DNA of 64,000 nt from an uncultured Acidovorax sp. (GCA_913774625.1 CAJYHL010000033.1:1-64000), one strand, 5' to 3'; shown: positions 10,101 through 19,882, counted from the first letter of the stretch. Translations and numbers: made by a program. Notes: generated by a model not told the origin, from the letters alone.

Positions 10101-10643
10101 ATGGCTGATTCCTTTTCCTATGAACAACTGATCGCCTCGGGTGAAGGCCGGCTGTTCACCCCCGACAGCGGCCGCCTGCCGCTGCCGCCCATGCTGATGT
10201 TCGACCGCATCACGCACATCGATGCCGACGGCGGCGCCCATGGGCTGGGAAAGATTCGTGCCGAGCTCGACGTCAAGCCTGACCTCTGGTTCTTCGCCTG
10301 CCATTTCCAGGGCGACCCCGTCATGCCCGGCTGCCTGGGCCTGGACGCCATGTGGCAGCTGATCGGCTTCTACCTGACCTGGCTGCAGCTGCCCGGCCGT
10401 GGCCGCGCGCTGGGGGCGGGCGAAGTCAAGTTCACGGGCGAGGTGGGCCCCAACGTGAAGCTCGTCACCTACGAGATCGACATCAAGCGCGTGATCAAGC
10501 GCAAGCTGGTCATGGCCATCGGCGACGCCCGCCTGCTGGCCGACGGCCAGGAAATCTACGTGGCCAACGACCTCCGCGTGGGCCTGTTCAAACGCGAAGA
10601 AGACGGGAAGGACGGAGCACCCGCAGCGGGAGCATCGGCATGA
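10101..10643 (+). CDS. fabA: 3-hydroxydecanoyl-ACP dehydratase/isomerase
   Basis: FabA dehydrates 3-hydroxydecanoyl-ACP and isomerises the trans-2 to the cis-3 product, starting unsaturated fatty acid synthesis. The 180-residue hotdog protein carries the active-site His68 ([14 protein letters not shown]) and Asp82 (GLDAMWQ). It overlaps fabB by four bases (ATGA), the normal partner gene. The 271 bases between it and the asparaginase gene hold the terminator above, a GATAAT box near 9971 and no gene. The last ten residues are a non-conserved acidic/Gly-Ala tail. Confidence 0.96.
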   Translation: MADSFSYEQLIASGEGRLFTPDSGRLPLPPMLMFDRITHIDADGGAHGLGKIRAELDVKPDLWFFACHFQGDPVMPGCLGLDAMWQLIGFYLTWLQLPGRGRALGAGEVKFTGEVGPNVKLVTYEIDIKRVIKRKLVMAIGDARLLADGQEIYVANDLRVGLFKREEDGKDGAPAAGASA

Positions 10644-11866
10644 CCAGCAAGAAGCGCGTCGTCATCACGGGTGCGGGCATCGTCTCGTGCATCGGCAATG
10701 ACCAGCAGGCGGTGGTTCAGTCCCTGCGCGAAGGCCAATCCGGCATCCGCGCCATGCCCGAGTTCAAGGAACTCGGCCTGCGCAGCCAGGTAGCCGGCAT
10801 CCCGCAGATCGACCTGGACGCGCTGATCGACCGCAAGCTGCGCCGCTTCATGGGCGACGCTGCGGCCTACGCCTACCTGTCGCTGAAAGACGCCATCGCC
10901 CAGTCGGGCCTGGCGCCCGAGCGGGTTTCGCATCCGCGCACCGGCCTCATCATGGGCTCGGGCGGCGGCTCGCCGGCCAACCAGATCGAGGCGGCCGACA
11001 CCCTTCGCTCCAAGGGCATCCGCCGCGTGGGCCCCTACCAGGTCACGCGCTGCATGGGCTCGACCGTGTCGGCCAACCTGTCCACGGCCTTCGCCATCAA
11101 GGGCATCAATTTCTCGATCACCTCGGCCTGCAGCACTTCCGCGCACTGCGTGGGCATGGCGGCCCAGCAGATCGCCTTCGGCCTGCAGGACGTGATGTTC
11201 GCGGGCGGCGGCGAAGAGCTGTCCTGGGGCCTGGCCACGCTGTTCGACGGCATGGGCGCCATGTCCTCCAAGTTCAACGACACGCCCGAGAAGGCATCGC
11301 GGCCCTACGACGCGGACCGCGACGGCTTCGTGATCGCCGGCGGCGGCGGCGCGCTGGTGCTGGAAAGCCTGGAGCATGCGCAGGCGCGCGGCGCCAACAT
11401 CCTGGGCGAGATCGTCGGCTTCGGCCTCTCTTCCGACGGGGAAGACATGGTCGCACCGTCTGGCGACGGCGCCATCGCCTGCATGCGCCAGGCCATCGCC
11501 GACGCGGGCGGCGGCCCCATCGACTACGTGAATACCCACGGTACCTCCACTCCGGTGGGTGACCTACCCGAGCTGCGCGCGCTGCGCGAGGTGTTCGGCG
11601 ATGCCGTGCCGCCGTTCTCGTCCACCAAGTCGCTCACCGGCCACTCGCAGGGCGCGACCGGCGTGCAGGAAGCCATCTACTGCCTCTACATGCTGCAGGA
11701 AGGCTTCATCGCCGGCTCGGCCCACATCGAGAACCTGGACCCGGCTGCCGAAGGCCTGCCCGTGGTGCGCGAATCGCGCGATGCCGATCTGAAGACGGTG
11801 CTGTCCAACAGCTTCGGCTTCGGCGGCACCAATGCCAGCCTGGTGCTGCGCCGCTGGCCGGCGTGA
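10640..11866 (+). CDS. fabB: Beta-ketoacyl-ACP synthase I
   Basis: KAS I elongates acyl-ACP, including the cis-3-decenoyl-ACP made by FabA, so the pair sets the unsaturated lipid content. The 408-residue protein shows the Cys164 nucleophile ([10 protein letters not shown]), His300 (NTHGTSTP), Lys330 and His335 ([12 protein letters not shown]), spaced as in Escherichia coli FabB. The C-terminal [12 protein letters not shown] segment is intact. The four-base overlap with fabA implies translational coupling. Confidence 0.97.
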   Translation: MTSKKRVVITGAGIVSCIGNDQQAVVQSLREGQSGIRAMPEFKELGLRSQVAGIPQIDLDALIDRKLRRFMGDAAAYAYLSLKDAIAQSGLAPERVSHPRTGLIMGSGGGSPANQIEAADTLRSKGIRRVGPYQVTRCMGSTVSANLSTAFAIKGINFSITSACSTSAHCVGMAAQQIAFGLQDVMFAGGGEELSWGLATLFDGMGAMSSKFNDTPEKASRPYDADRDGFVIAGGGGALVLESLEHAQARGANILGEIVGFGLSSDGEDMVAPSGDGAIACMRQAIADAGGGPIDYVNTHGTSTPVGDLPELRALREVFGDAVPPFSSTKSLTGHSQGATGVQEAIYCLYMLQEGFIAGSAHIENLDPAAEGLPVVRESRDADLKTVLSNSFGFGGTNASLVLRRWPA

Positions 11867-11901
11867 ACCGATCCGGCAATGCGCCGCAAGGCGTATCGCT
11901 A

Positions 11902-11954
11902 TGAAAATAATAGCTGCCTGCGCTGTTGAATCAAGCGCTGGCAGCTATTTTCAC
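11902..11954. repeat. Dispersed AT-rich inverted repeat between fabB and glyQ
   Basis: A left arm TGAAAATAATAGCTGCC (11902-11918) and right arm GGCAGCTATTTTCA (11940-11953) pair except for a 3-base bulge; AGCGC-type bases pair weakly inside. A near copy of the right arm (15 of 16 bases) lies at 40207-40222. The position after fabB suits a terminator. Confidence 0.7.
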
Positions 11955-12067
11955 TTGACGCCCGGGCAGCGGGGCTCGCCGAATCCGGCGCGCCGGGCGC
12001 GGCTCGTAAAATCGAGCGCTTTTGCACGCCCGGCGTGCTTTCCTCTTACCCACAGCATGGCACCGCC

Positions 12068-13036
12068 ATGCCAGACACACGCATGTTGACCTTCCAGCAA
12101 ATCATCCTGAAGCTGCAGTCGTACTGGGCCGAACAGGGCTGCGCGCTGCTGCAGCCCTACGACATGGAAGTGGGCGCAGGCACCTCGCACACCGCCACCT
12201 TCCTGCGCGCCATCGGCCCCGAGCCCTGGAAGGCCGCCTACGTGCAGCCCAGCCGCCGCCCCAAGGACGGCCGTTATGGCGAGAACCCCAACCGCCTGCA
12301 GCACTACTACCAGTTCCAGGTGGTGCTCAAGCCCGCGCCGGCCAACATCCTGGAGCTGTACCTCGGCTCGCTCGAAGCCCTGGGGTTCGACCTGAAGAAG
12401 AACGACATCCGCTTCGTGGAAGACGACTGGGAGAACCCCACGCTGGGTGCCTGGGGCCTGGGATGGGAGGTCTGGCTCAACGGCATGGAGGTGACGCAGT
12501 TCACCTACTTCCAGCAGGTCGGCGGCATCGACTGCAAGCCCGCCACGGGCGAGATTACCTACGGTCTGGAGCGCCTGGCCATGTATCTGCAGGGCGTGGA
12601 CAACGTCTACAACCTGACCTGGACCGAAGGCCTCAGCTACGGCGACGTCTACAAGCAGAACGAGGTGGAGCAGTCCACCTACAACTTCGAGCATTCCGAC
12701 GCCGACTTCCTTTTCACCGCCTTCAACGCGCATGAACGCCAAGCCCAGCACCTGATGGAGCAGCAGCTGGCGCTGCCCGCCTACGAGCAGGTGCTGAAGG
12801 CCGCGCACAGCTTCAATCTGCTGGATGCGCGCGGCGCCATCAGCGTGACCGAGCGCGCCGCCTTCATCGGCCGCATCCGCAATCTGGCGCGCGCCGTGGC
12901 CAAGAGCTACCTGGACAGCCGCGCGCGCCTGGGGTTCCCCATGGCGCCCAAGGACTGGGCCGCCGAAGTGCTGGCCGACCTGGCCAAGGCCGAGCAGCAG
13001 CAACAACAGAACAACAACAAGAAGGCCGCGGCCTGA
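12068..13036 (+). CDS. glyQ: Glycyl-tRNA synthetase alpha subunit
   Basis: This is the catalytic class II subunit of the bacterial alpha2beta2 glycyl-tRNA synthetase. The 322-residue protein shows the invariant start [15 protein letters not shown], the ATP-binding segment [19 protein letters not shown] and [13 protein letters not shown]. Family members are about 300 residues; the extra length is a C-terminal low-complexity tail of five Gln, three Asn and two Lys plus Ala. The start at 12068 (MPDTRM) is chosen, but a start at 12083 (MLTFQQ) is possible. glyS follows after 47 bases. Confidence 0.97.
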   Translation: MPDTRMLTFQQIILKLQSYWAEQGCALLQPYDMEVGAGTSHTATFLRAIGPEPWKAAYVQPSRRPKDGRYGENPNRLQHYYQFQVVLKPAPANILELYLGSLEALGFDLKKNDIRFVEDDWENPTLGAWGLGWEVWLNGMEVTQFTYFQQVGGIDCKPATGEITYGLERLAMYLQGVDNVYNLTWTEGLSYGDVYKQNEVEQSTYNFEHSDADFLFTAFNAHERQAQHLMEQQLALPAYEQVLKAAHSFNLLDARGAISVTERAAFIGRIRNLARAVAKSYLDSRARLGFPMAPKDWAAEVLADLAKAEQQQQQNNNKKAAA

Positions 13037-13083
13037 GGCGCAGCCGCACCGCCGCCGCAGCAGCAGCAGGAACACAGAGCACC

Positions 13084-15255
13084 ATGACCCATCCCAACCT
13101 CCTCGTCGAACTCTTCGTCGAAGAACTGCCCCCCAAGGCCCTGCAGAAGCTGGGCGACGCCTTCGCGGGCGTGCTGTTCGAGCAGCTCAAGGCCCAGGGC
13201 CTGACGGCTGCCGGCTCGCGCGTCACCGCCTTCGCCTCGCCGCGCCGGCTGGCCGCCCACATCACCGAAGTGGCGCCGGCCGCCGATGACAAGGCCGTCT
13301 CGCACAAGCTCATGCCCGTGGCCGTGGGCCTGGCTGCCGATGGCACCGCCACGCCCGCCCTGCTGAAGAAGCTGGCCGCCCTGGGCGCCGACGCATCCGC
13401 CGTGCCGGGCCTGGCCCGCGTCAACGACGGCAAGGCCGACGTGCTCTTCTACAACAGCACCGCCCGTGGCGCGACGCTGCCCGACGGCCTGCAGAAAGCG
13501 CTGCAGGAAGCCATCGCCAAGCTGCCCATCCCGAAGGTCATGCGCTACCAGCTGTCCGATGGCTGGAGCAGCGTGAACTTCGTGCGCCCTGCGCACGGCC
13601 TGGTCGCGCTGCATGGCACCGAGGTGCTGCTGTCGGTGCAGGCCCTGGGTCTTTCCGCCGGCAACACCACGCAGGGCCACCGCTTCGAGGCCGCCGTGCA
13701 GCCGGTGGTCATCCAGAGCGCCGACAGCTACGCGCAGCAGCTGCGCGAAGAAGGCGCCGTGATCGCCAGCTTCGCCGAGCGCCGCGCCGAGATCGTCCGC
13801 CAGCTGCAGGCCGCAGCCGGGCGCGTGGGCGGCGGCGTGCGGCCCATCGAGGACGACGCCCTGCTGGACGAGGTGACGGCCCTGGTCGAGCGACCCAACG
13901 TGCTGGTCTGCGCCTTCGAGAAGGAATTCCTCGACGTGCCGCAGGAATGCCTGATCCTCACGATGAAGGCCAACCAGAAGTACTTCCCGCTGCTGGATTC
14001 CGCCGGCAAGCTGACGAACCAGTTCCTGGTGGTGAGCAACATCAGCCCGCAGGACGCCAGCGCCGTCATTGGCGGCAACGAGCGCGTGGTGCGTCCGCGC
14101 CTGGCCGATGCCAAGTTCTTCTTCGACCAGGACCGCAAGAAGACGCTGCTCTCGCGCGTGCCGCTGCTGGACAAGGTGGTCTATCACAACAAGCTGGGCA
14201 CGCAGGGCGAGCGCGTGGAGCGCGTGCGCCGGATCGCCAAGGCGATCGCCGAGCCGCTCTACGAAGCCCTGGTCGTGCGCCACGAACTGCAGGGCACGCA
14301 GGACGCCGAGCTGGTGCTGGACTTCCTCATGACCTGCGTGGACAACGCCGCGCTGCTGGCCAAGACCGACCTCGTGACCGACATGGTGGGCGAGTTCCCC
14401 GAGCTGCAGGGCATCATGGGCGGCTACTACGCCGCCAACGACGGCCTGGCGCACGAAGTGGCGCATGCCATCGAAGACCACTACAAGCCCCGCTTCGCGG
14501 GCGACGAGCTGCCGCGCGAGAACGTGGGCACCATCGTGGCCCTGGCCGACAAGCTGGAGACCCTGGTCGGCATGTTCGGCATCGGCAACCTGCCCACCGG
14601 CGACCGCGACCCCTTCGCGCTGCGCCGCCATGCGCTGGGCGTGATCCGCATGCTGGTCGAAAAGGAACTGCCGCTCGATCTGCCGGCCCTGCTGGCCAGC
14701 GCCGTGCCGGCCTTCGGCGACAAGATCCAGGACCCGAGCGGCGCCCTGGCCGACTTCATCTACGACCGTCTGGCCGGCAGCCTGCGCGAGCAGGGCTTCA
14801 GCGCCCAGGAGGTCGATGCCGTCATCGCCCTGCGCCCGCAGCGCCTGGCATTGGTGCAAAAGCAGCTGGCGGCGGTGCGCGCCTTCTCCGCGCTGCCCGA
14901 GGCGCCGGCCCTGGCCGCTGCCAACAAGCGCGTGGGCAACATCCTGAAGAAGGCCGAGGCCGAAGGCCCGGTGGACCCGCACGTCAACCCCGACCTGCTG
15001 AAGGAAAAGGCCGAGCAGGACCTGTTCGCCGCGCTGCAGCGCTTCGTGCCCGAGGCCGACGCCCTTTTCGAGGCCGGCGATTACACGGCCAGCCTGCAGA
15101 CCCTGGCCGTGCTGCGCGCGCCGGTCGATGCCTTTTTCGACGACGTGATGGTCAATGCCGAGGAACTGGACCTGCGCCTGAACCGCCAGGGCCTGCTCAA
15201 GCGCCTGCACGTGGCCATGAACCGCGTGGCCGATCTCTCGCGCATCGCGGCCTGA
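13084..15255 (+). CDS. glyS: Glycyl-tRNA synthetase beta subunit
   Basis: The beta subunit recognises tRNA-Gly and supports aminoacylation by GlyQ. The 723-residue protein starts with the family N-terminus LLVELFVEELPPKAL and has the central block RPNVLVCAFEKEFLDVPQECL, the MKANQKYFPL segment and GRDPFALRR-like GDRDPFALRRHALG. The C-terminal anticodon-binding helical domain (about 600-715) ends LLKRLHVAMNRVADLSRIA. It is full length and in the usual order after glyQ. Confidence 0.97.
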   Translation: MTHPNLLVELFVEELPPKALQKLGDAFAGVLFEQLKAQGLTAAGSRVTAFASPRRLAAHITEVAPAADDKAVSHKLMPVAVGLAADGTATPALLKKLAALGADASAVPGLARVNDGKADVLFYNSTARGATLPDGLQKALQEAIAKLPIPKVMRYQLSDGWSSVNFVRPAHGLVALHGTEVLLSVQALGLSAGNTTQGHRFEAAVQPVVIQSADSYAQQLREEGAVIASFAERRAEIVRQLQAAAGRVGGGVRPIEDDALLDEVTALVERPNVLVCAFEKEFLDVPQECLILTMKANQKYFPLLDSAGKLTNQFLVVSNISPQDASAVIGGNERVVRPRLADAKFFFDQDRKKTLLSRVPLLDKVVYHNKLGTQGERVERVRRIAKAIAEPLYEALVVRHELQGTQDAELVLDFLMTCVDNAALLAKTDLVTDMVGEFPELQGIMGGYYAANDGLAHEVAHAIEDHYKPRFAGDELPRENVGTIVALADKLETLVGMFGIGNLPTGDRDPFALRRHALGVIRMLVEKELPLDLPALLASAVPAFGDKIQDPSGALADFIYDRLAGSLREQGFSAQEVDAVIALRPQRLALVQKQLAAVRAFSALPEAPALAAANKRVGNILKKAEAEGPVDPHVNPDLLKEKAEQDLFAALQRFVPEADALFEAGDYTASLQTLAVLRAPVDAFFDDVMVNAEELDLRLNRQGLLKRLHVAMNRVADLSRIAA

Positions 15256-15296
15256 CCCGCCCGCCATCCACCACCCACCCTACGCACTGCCGCACC

Positions 15297-15908
15297 ATGC
15301 TGAAGATCGCCATCCTCGACCGTGACGGCACCCTCAACGTGCTGGGTGACGGCTTCATCGCATCGCCCGACGACTGGCTGCCCGTGCCGGGCGCGGTGGA
15401 AGCGGTAGCGCGGCTCAACCGCGCCGGCTGGCATGTGGTGATCGCCACCAACCAGCCGGGCCTGGGCCGCGGCCTTTTCGACGCGCAGGCGCTCAATGCC
15501 ATCCACGCCAAGATGCAGCGGCTGGTGGCTGCGGCGGGCGGGCGCATCGATGCGGTGTTCTACTGCCCGCATGCCGACAGCGAGCCCTGCACCTGCCGCA
15601 AGCCCGCATCGGGCCTGATGGAGCAGATCCGCGACCGCTACGGCGTGGAGGGGGCGGAACTGGTCGCGATCGGCAGCTGCGCGGCCCATCTCCAGGCCGC
15701 TGCTGCCATCGGTGCCCGGCAGCTCCACGGGGTCTGCAGCGGCCATTCCGCCCACCTGCAGGCCGAACTGCCGCCGCCTGAGGACTGGCCGCTGGGAACG
15801 CGCCTGCATGCCAGCCTGCCTGCCCTGGTCGATACGCTGCTGCAGGAGCTGGCCCCGCCCCGCCCCGGCGCGGGCCCTGATGCTGGCGGCCTGGCCGTCG
15901 CGGTCTGA
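15297..15908 (+). CDS. gmhB: GmhB-like heptose bisphosphate phosphatase with altered motif III
   Basis: GmhB removes the C7 phosphate of D-glycero-D-manno-heptose 1,7-bisphosphate for lipopolysaccharide core synthesis. The 203-residue HAD protein has Asp8 and Asp10 (LDRDGTLN), motif II Thr51-Asn52 and the zinc site Cys90, His92, Cys98, Cys100. However, motif III, normally GD-x3-D, reads IGSCAAHLQA: Ser127 replaces the Mg-binding Asp and His131 replaces the second Asp. The last about 35 residues are unconserved. The location between glyS and plsC is the normal one in betaproteobacteria. It may be impaired, or metal binding may be rearranged. Confidence 0.88.
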   Translation: MLKIAILDRDGTLNVLGDGFIASPDDWLPVPGAVEAVARLNRAGWHVVIATNQPGLGRGLFDAQALNAIHAKMQRLVAAAGGRIDAVFYCPHADSEPCTCRKPASGLMEQIRDRYGVEGAELVAIGSCAAHLQAAAAIGARQLHGVCSGHSAHLQAELPPPEDWPLGTRLHASLPALVDTLLQELAPPRPGAGPDAGGLAVAV

Positions 15909-15979
15909 TGGCCGCCGCCCGCAGCGCGAAAGCCCTTGGGCCGAAAGCCGGTTCTCGCTATCGAACGCATCGCTGAAAG

Positions 15980-16001
15980 CGCTGGACCATCCAGTCCAGC
16001 G
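15980..16001 (+). terminator. Hairpin between gmhB and plsC
   Basis: CGCTGGAC (15980-15987) pairs with GTCCAGCG (15994-16001) around a 6-base loop. No T-run follows, so it may be a weak terminator or mRNA-stabilising stem. Confidence 0.4.
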
Positions 16002-16051
16002 CAGGACGGCTGAAAGCAACTGAATCCTCCTCTGCTTTGGGAAACCTCGCC

Positions 16052-16840
16052 ATGGCCTTCCTCCGCTCGCTGGTCCATCTGCTTTTCATGGCGCTCACCG
16101 TCGTGCCCTACACCCTGGCCATCCTGCTGGTGCGGCTGGCGGGCGGCAGCGTCGCCACGCGCTACCGCATCGCACGCATCTGGCTGCGGCTCAGCGTGGA
16201 TGCGGCGCGCTGGTGCATCGGCATCCGCACCAGCGTGGCGGGCATGGAGAACCTGCCCGCCGACCCGGCCCAGGGCGTGGTGCTGTTGGTCAAGCACCAG
16301 TCCACCTACGAAACCTTCCTCATGCCGGCCATCCTGCCGCGCCCGCTGGCCTATGTGTTCAAGAAGGAGCTGCTGCACATTCCCTTCTTCGGCTGGTCCA
16401 TCGGCAGCCTGGACATGATCCACATCGATCGCAGCCAGCGCGCAGAGGCCTTCGCCCGCGTGCTGCACCAGGGCCGCCGCCTGCTGGCCCGGGGCACCTG
16501 GGTCATCATCTTCCCCGAAGGCACGCGCGCGCCGCGCGGCCAGCGGGGGCAGTACAAGAGCGGCGGGGCCCGGCTGGCCATCGAGGCCGGCGTGCCGGTG
16601 GTGCCCATCGCCGTCACCTCGGCCAAGGTCTGGCCGCGCAAGGCCTTCGTGAAGCGGCCCGGCACCGTCGATGTGTCCATCGGCCGGCCCATCTCCACCG
16701 CGGGCCGCGCGCCCGACGAGCTGATGCGCGAGGCCGAGGAGTGGATCGAGTCCGAGATGCGGCGCCTCGACCCCGAGGCTTATGCTGCCGCGCCCCTGGC
16801 CGCACCGACCGCCGTGGCGGCGGACCAGGCGCAGGGCTGA
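16052..16840 (+). CDS. plsC: 1-acyl-sn-glycerol-3-phosphate acyltransferase
   Basis: PlsC acylates lysophosphatidic acid to phosphatidic acid at the inner membrane. The 262-residue protein has an N-terminal membrane segment (about 5-30), the acyltransferase motif I KHQSTYETF (His82, with Glu87 where most families have Asp), motif III FPEGTRAPRG and motif IV GVPVVPIAV. The ATG at 16052 was chosen over an upstream TTG. The final 20 residues are an Ala-rich tail. It leads directly to the YgjP-like gene (11-base gap). Confidence 0.93.
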   Translation: MAFLRSLVHLLFMALTVVPYTLAILLVRLAGGSVATRYRIARIWLRLSVDAARWCIGIRTSVAGMENLPADPAQGVVLLVKHQSTYETFLMPAILPRPLAYVFKKELLHIPFFGWSIGSLDMIHIDRSQRAEAFARVLHQGRRLLARGTWVIIFPEGTRAPRGQRGQYKSGGARLAIEAGVPVVPIAVTSAKVWPRKAFVKRPGTVDVSIGRPISTAGRAPDELMREAEEWIESEMRRLDPEAYAAAPLAAPTAVAADQAQG

Positions 16841-16850
16841 AGGGGGCGCG

Positions 16851-17807
16851 ATGCAGCGGCTGGTGCAATTGGCGTTGGACCTGTGGGGCGGCCCCGCATC
16901 GGCCGCGCCTGCCGCTGCGCAGCCCGACAGGCCGGCTGCGCTCGACCCGCTGGAGCAGGGCGCTGCCGGCAAGGCCGGAAGAAGGCCTGCTTCATCCTCG
17001 CCCCCGCCGGCCACGCCGTCCCGGCCGCTGGGAACGCTGCTTTCGCCCGCGCTTTTCCGGCACCCTCAGGCGCAGCGCGAGGTGCTGCTGGGCGACGTTC
17101 TCGTCGGCTACGCGCTGCAGCGCGCGCGCCGGCGCAGCATAGGCTTCACCGTGGGGCCCGACGGGCTCTCGGTGCGGGCGCCGGGCTGGGTCACCATCGC
17201 CGGCATCGAGCAGGCGCTGCAGGAAAAGTCCGGCTGGATCCTGCGCAAGCTGGGCGAGGCCCAGGCGCGGCTGGACCGCCAGGCCAGCGGCCGCATCGAG
17301 TGGCGCGACGGCGCCGTGCTGCCCTATATGGGCGAGCCGCTCACCGTGGTGCTGGACCCCACGCACGGCTTTTCCGGCAAGGGCGCGGCGCTGGCGCAGG
17401 ATGCCGCCAGCGGTCTGCGCACGCTGCGCGTGGGCCTCTCGCGCAGCGCCGCCCCCGCGCAGATCCGCGATGCCGTGCAGGCCTGGCTGATGCGCGAGGC
17501 GCGCATGCACTTCACGCGCCGGCTCGAGCATTTCGCGCCGCTGCTGGGCGTGCGCTGGAGCAGCCTGCGCCTGTCCAGCGCCCACACCCGCTGGGGCAGC
17601 GCCAAGTCCGACGGATCCATCCGCCTGAACTGGCGGCTGCTGCATTACCGTCCGGCCATCATCGACTATGTCGTGGCGCACGAGCTTGCGCATCTGCGCG
17701 TGATGGACCACAGCCCGCGCTTCTGGGGCACGGTCGCCAGCGTGGTGCCCGACTACGCCGGATTGCGCGACCAGCTGCGCGACCAGCCGGCACCGCTCTG
17801 GGAGTAG
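16851..17807 (+). CDS. YgjP-like zinc metallopeptidase (DUF45)
   Basis: The 318-residue protein carries a C-terminal peptidase domain with HELAH at 277-281 and a third ligand at His287 (VMDHSPRFW), preceded by the family signature RWGSAKSDGSIRLNWRL from residue 248. The natural substrate of this family is not established. The first 65 residues are low-complexity Ala/Pro linker not seen in short family members. The ATG at 16851 follows AGGGGG. It is probably in one transcript with gmhB-plsC. Confidence 0.88.
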   Translation: MQRLVQLALDLWGGPASAAPAAAQPDRPAALDPLEQGAAGKAGRRPASSSPPPATPSRPLGTLLSPALFRHPQAQREVLLGDVLVGYALQRARRRSIGFTVGPDGLSVRAPGWVTIAGIEQALQEKSGWILRKLGEAQARLDRQASGRIEWRDGAVLPYMGEPLTVVLDPTHGFSGKGAALAQDAASGLRTLRVGLSRSAAPAQIRDAVQAWLMREARMHFTRRLEHFAPLLGVRWSSLRLSSAHTRWGSAKSDGSIRLNWRLLHYRPAIIDYVVAHELAHLRVMDHSPRFWGTVASVVPDYAGLRDQLRDQPAPLWE

Positions 17808-17868
17808 CAGGACGAAAGGTGTCCAAAGGGGCAGGGCGGCGATGGCGGCGCTCTGACAGAATGCCCGC

Positions 17869-18327
17869 ATGACCTCGAACCATCCCTCATCTCCTGCCAC
17901 TGCCTCCGCCGCCGCCACCGACGCTCCGCGCCCTGCCGAAGGCTATGCCGGCGACGTGAGCCCGCAGCTCGCCTGGCAATGGGTGCAGTCCGGCCAGGCC
18001 GTGCTGATCGACGTGCGCACCGACGCGGAACGCGACTGGGTGGGCTACGTGCCCGGCGCGGTCGCCATTCCCTGGAAGCACTGGCCCGGCATGGTGGCCA
18101 ACCCCTCGTTCGACGCCACCCTGCAAGCCGCCGTGCCGGCCGGCGGGCGTGCCGTGCTGCTGTGCCGCAGCGGCGTGCGTTCGGTGGCCGCTGCGCGCCG
18201 TGCCGCCGAGCTGGGCGTGGAGGCCTACAACATCCTCGAGGGCTTCGAGGGCGACGCCGACGAGAACGGCCACCGCAACCGGCGCGGCGGCTGGCGCTTC
18301 CGGGGCCTGCCCTGGCGCCAGGGCTGA
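17869..18327 (+). CDS. Rhodanese-domain protein
   Basis: A single rhodanese domain occupies residues 28-150, with active-site Cys99 in the loop CRSGVR and the LIDVRTDAERDWVGYVPGAVAIPW entry segment. Such proteins carry sulfane sulfur from thiosulfate or persulfide donors. The N-terminal 25 residues are Ser/Ala-rich and variable, with no clear signal peptide, so a cytoplasmic location is likely. The C-terminus contains a charged stretch (DENGHRNRRGGWRFRGLPW) typical of this subfamily. Confidence 0.87.
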   Translation: MTSNHPSSPATASAAATDAPRPAEGYAGDVSPQLAWQWVQSGQAVLIDVRTDAERDWVGYVPGAVAIPWKHWPGMVANPSFDATLQAAVPAGGRAVLLCRSGVRSVAAARRAAELGVEAYNILEGFEGDADENGHRNRRGGWRFRGLPWRQG

Positions 18328-18362
18328 GTGCAGGCTCGCGCCCGGGCGCAGGCATAAAGAAA

Positions 18363-18380
18363 ACGGGCCCGAAGGCCCGT
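18363..18380. terminator. Bidirectional hairpin between convergent genes
   Basis: ACGGGCC (18363-18369) and GGCCCGT (18374-18380) enclose CGAA. AAAGAAA precedes it on the plus strand, giving a T-rich run after the stem for the minus-strand LysM transcript. It separates the rhodanese and LysM genes. Confidence 0.75.
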
Positions 18381-18403
18381 AGATGCGTGTCGGCGCGCTG
18401 GCG

Positions 18404-18886
18404 TCAGAGCGGCGGAATGCGCAGCTTCTGGCCGGGGTAGATCTTGTCCGGGTCGCTCAGCATGGGCTTGTTGGCCTCGAAGATCACCGGGTACTTGTTG
18501 GCGTCGCCGTAGAACTTCTTGGCGATGGCCGAGAGCGTGTCGCCGCGCACCACGTCGTGGTACTGGGCTTCGGGCTCGGGATTGGCCACCGTCATCTGGT
18601 TGTCCACGCTGGTCACGGTGGCCACGTTGCCGCAGCACAGCGTGATCTTTTCCTTGGCGGCCTGCGTGGGCGCTGTGCCCTGCACGATCACCTTGCCTTC
18701 AGGGCCCTGGAAAGTCACCTTCACGTCGGTCGCGCCCAGGTTCTGGGTAGCGATGTAGGTCTCGATGGCCTTGCCGGCCCGGGCATTGAGCTCTTCCTGC
18801 GTGGGGGCGGCAGCGCCCTCGGCATGCGCATCCTTGCCCCCGAACAGTTTTTCACCGGCTTCCTTGATGAAGTTGAAAAGTCCCAT
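18404..18886 (-). CDS. BON-LysM domain protein (YgaU/Kbp-like)
   Basis: The 160-residue protein has a BON domain (about 35-100) and a C-terminal LysM domain (about 109-158, HDVVRGDTLSAIAKKFYGD ... PGQKLRIPPL). The Escherichia coli counterpart binds potassium and is cytoplasmic; no signal peptide is seen here either. Two adjacent cysteines (84-85) lie in the BON domain. The start ATG has GAGGAG upstream. The 186-base divergent gap to coaX holds the promoters of both. Confidence 0.9.
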   Translation of the reverse strand: MGLFNFIKEAGEKLFGGKDAHAEGAAAPTQEELNARAGKAIETYIATQNLGATDVKVTFQGPEGKVIVQGTAPTQAAKEKITLCCGNVATVTSVDNQMTVANPEPEAQYHDVVRGDTLSAIAKKFYGDANKYPVIFEANKPMLSDPDKIYPGQKLRIPPL

Positions 18887-19072
18887 GGAGTCGCTCCTCG
18901 GTTGATGATGTGGTTGGAACAAGCGTTGCAATGTACCCAGCTCCCGTGAGTCCACGATGTCGGAAAGCGTGCCGAAAAGCATTCTTCACATTCCGCCGGG
19001 CAGCGGCCCCCCGTTCCGGCCAGGACGGACACGGGCGACAGCCGCTTGTGCAAAACTCGTGATAATTCGCTT

Positions 19073-19849
19073 ATGACTTTTCTGGCCATCGACGTGGGCA
19101 ACACCCGTCTCAAGTGGGCGTTGTTCGATGCTCCGCATCCCGGTGCTTCGGTGCGGGCGCACGGGGCCGAATTCCTCGACAACATCGAACGCCTGGCCGA
19201 AGGCGCCTGGGCCGGATTGCCGGCGCCCACCCACATGCTGGGCTGCATCGTCGCGGGCGACGCCGTCAAGCGCCGCGTGGTCGAGCAGATGGAGCTGTGG
19301 GACGTGCCCGCCCGTTGGGTGGTGTCGTCCGCCCAGGAGGCTGGTCTCGTCAACGGTTACGACCATCCCTCGCGCCTGGGCTCCGACCGCTGGGTGGCCA
19401 TGATCGGAGCACGCCACCGCATGCTGGCCCAGGGGCCGGCACGGCCCCTCATCGTGGTGATGGTGGGCACGGCGGTGACGGTGGAAGCGATCGATGCCGA
19501 AGGGCGCTTCCTCGGCGGGCTCATCCTGCCGGGCCACGGCATCATGCTGCGCGCCCTGGAAACCGGCACGGCCGGCCTCCACGTGCCGACCGGCGAGGTG
19601 CGCCTTTTCCCCACCAACACCAGCGACGCGCTGACCAGCGGCGGCACCTACGCCATCGCGGGCGCGGTCGAGCGCATGGTGCAGCACGTCATACAGCACT
19701 GCGGCGAGCCGCCCGCCTGCATGATGACCGGCGGGGCCGGCTGGAAGATGGCACCCAGCATGACGCGGCCGTTCGAGCTCATCGAGAACCTGATTTTCGA
19801 CGGGCTGCTGGAAATCGCGTCGCGGCGCTTCACCCCTCAGCCGGTCTAG
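19073..19849 (+). CDS. coaX: Type III pantothenate kinase
   Basis: CoaX phosphorylates pantothenate in the first step of coenzyme A synthesis and needs a monovalent cation. The 258-residue protein shows the ASKHA phosphate loop [11 protein letters not shown] (7-17), the [11 protein letters not shown] segment, [11 protein letters not shown] and the [18 protein letters not shown] block. The start at 19073 puts the DVGN motif seven residues in, as usual. In this group it is often found beside the biotin repressor gene birA, which is absent here. Confidence 0.94.
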   Translation: MTFLAIDVGNTRLKWALFDAPHPGASVRAHGAEFLDNIERLAEGAWAGLPAPTHMLGCIVAGDAVKRRVVEQMELWDVPARWVVSSAQEAGLVNGYDHPSRLGSDRWVAMIGARHRMLAQGPARPLIVVMVGTAVTVEAIDAEGRFLGGLILPGHGIMLRALETGTAGLHVPTGEVRLFPTNTSDALTSGGTYAIAGAVERMVQHVIQHCGEPPACMMTGGAGWKMAPSMTRPFELIENLIFDGLLEIASRRFTPQPV

Positions 19850-19882
19850 GGCTTGCCGCTCTCGCGCACGCAGATCAGCTTG

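Noticed and set aside
12907-15267. A 786-codon minus-strand frame opposite glyS
   Set aside because: It lies exactly antisense to a full-length, well-supported glyS and is His/Gln/Val-rich shadow sequence.
13947-15908. Possible long fusion of an upstream domain to GmhB
   Set aside because: The upstream 450 codons are an alternative frame of glyS; GmhB begins normally at 15297.
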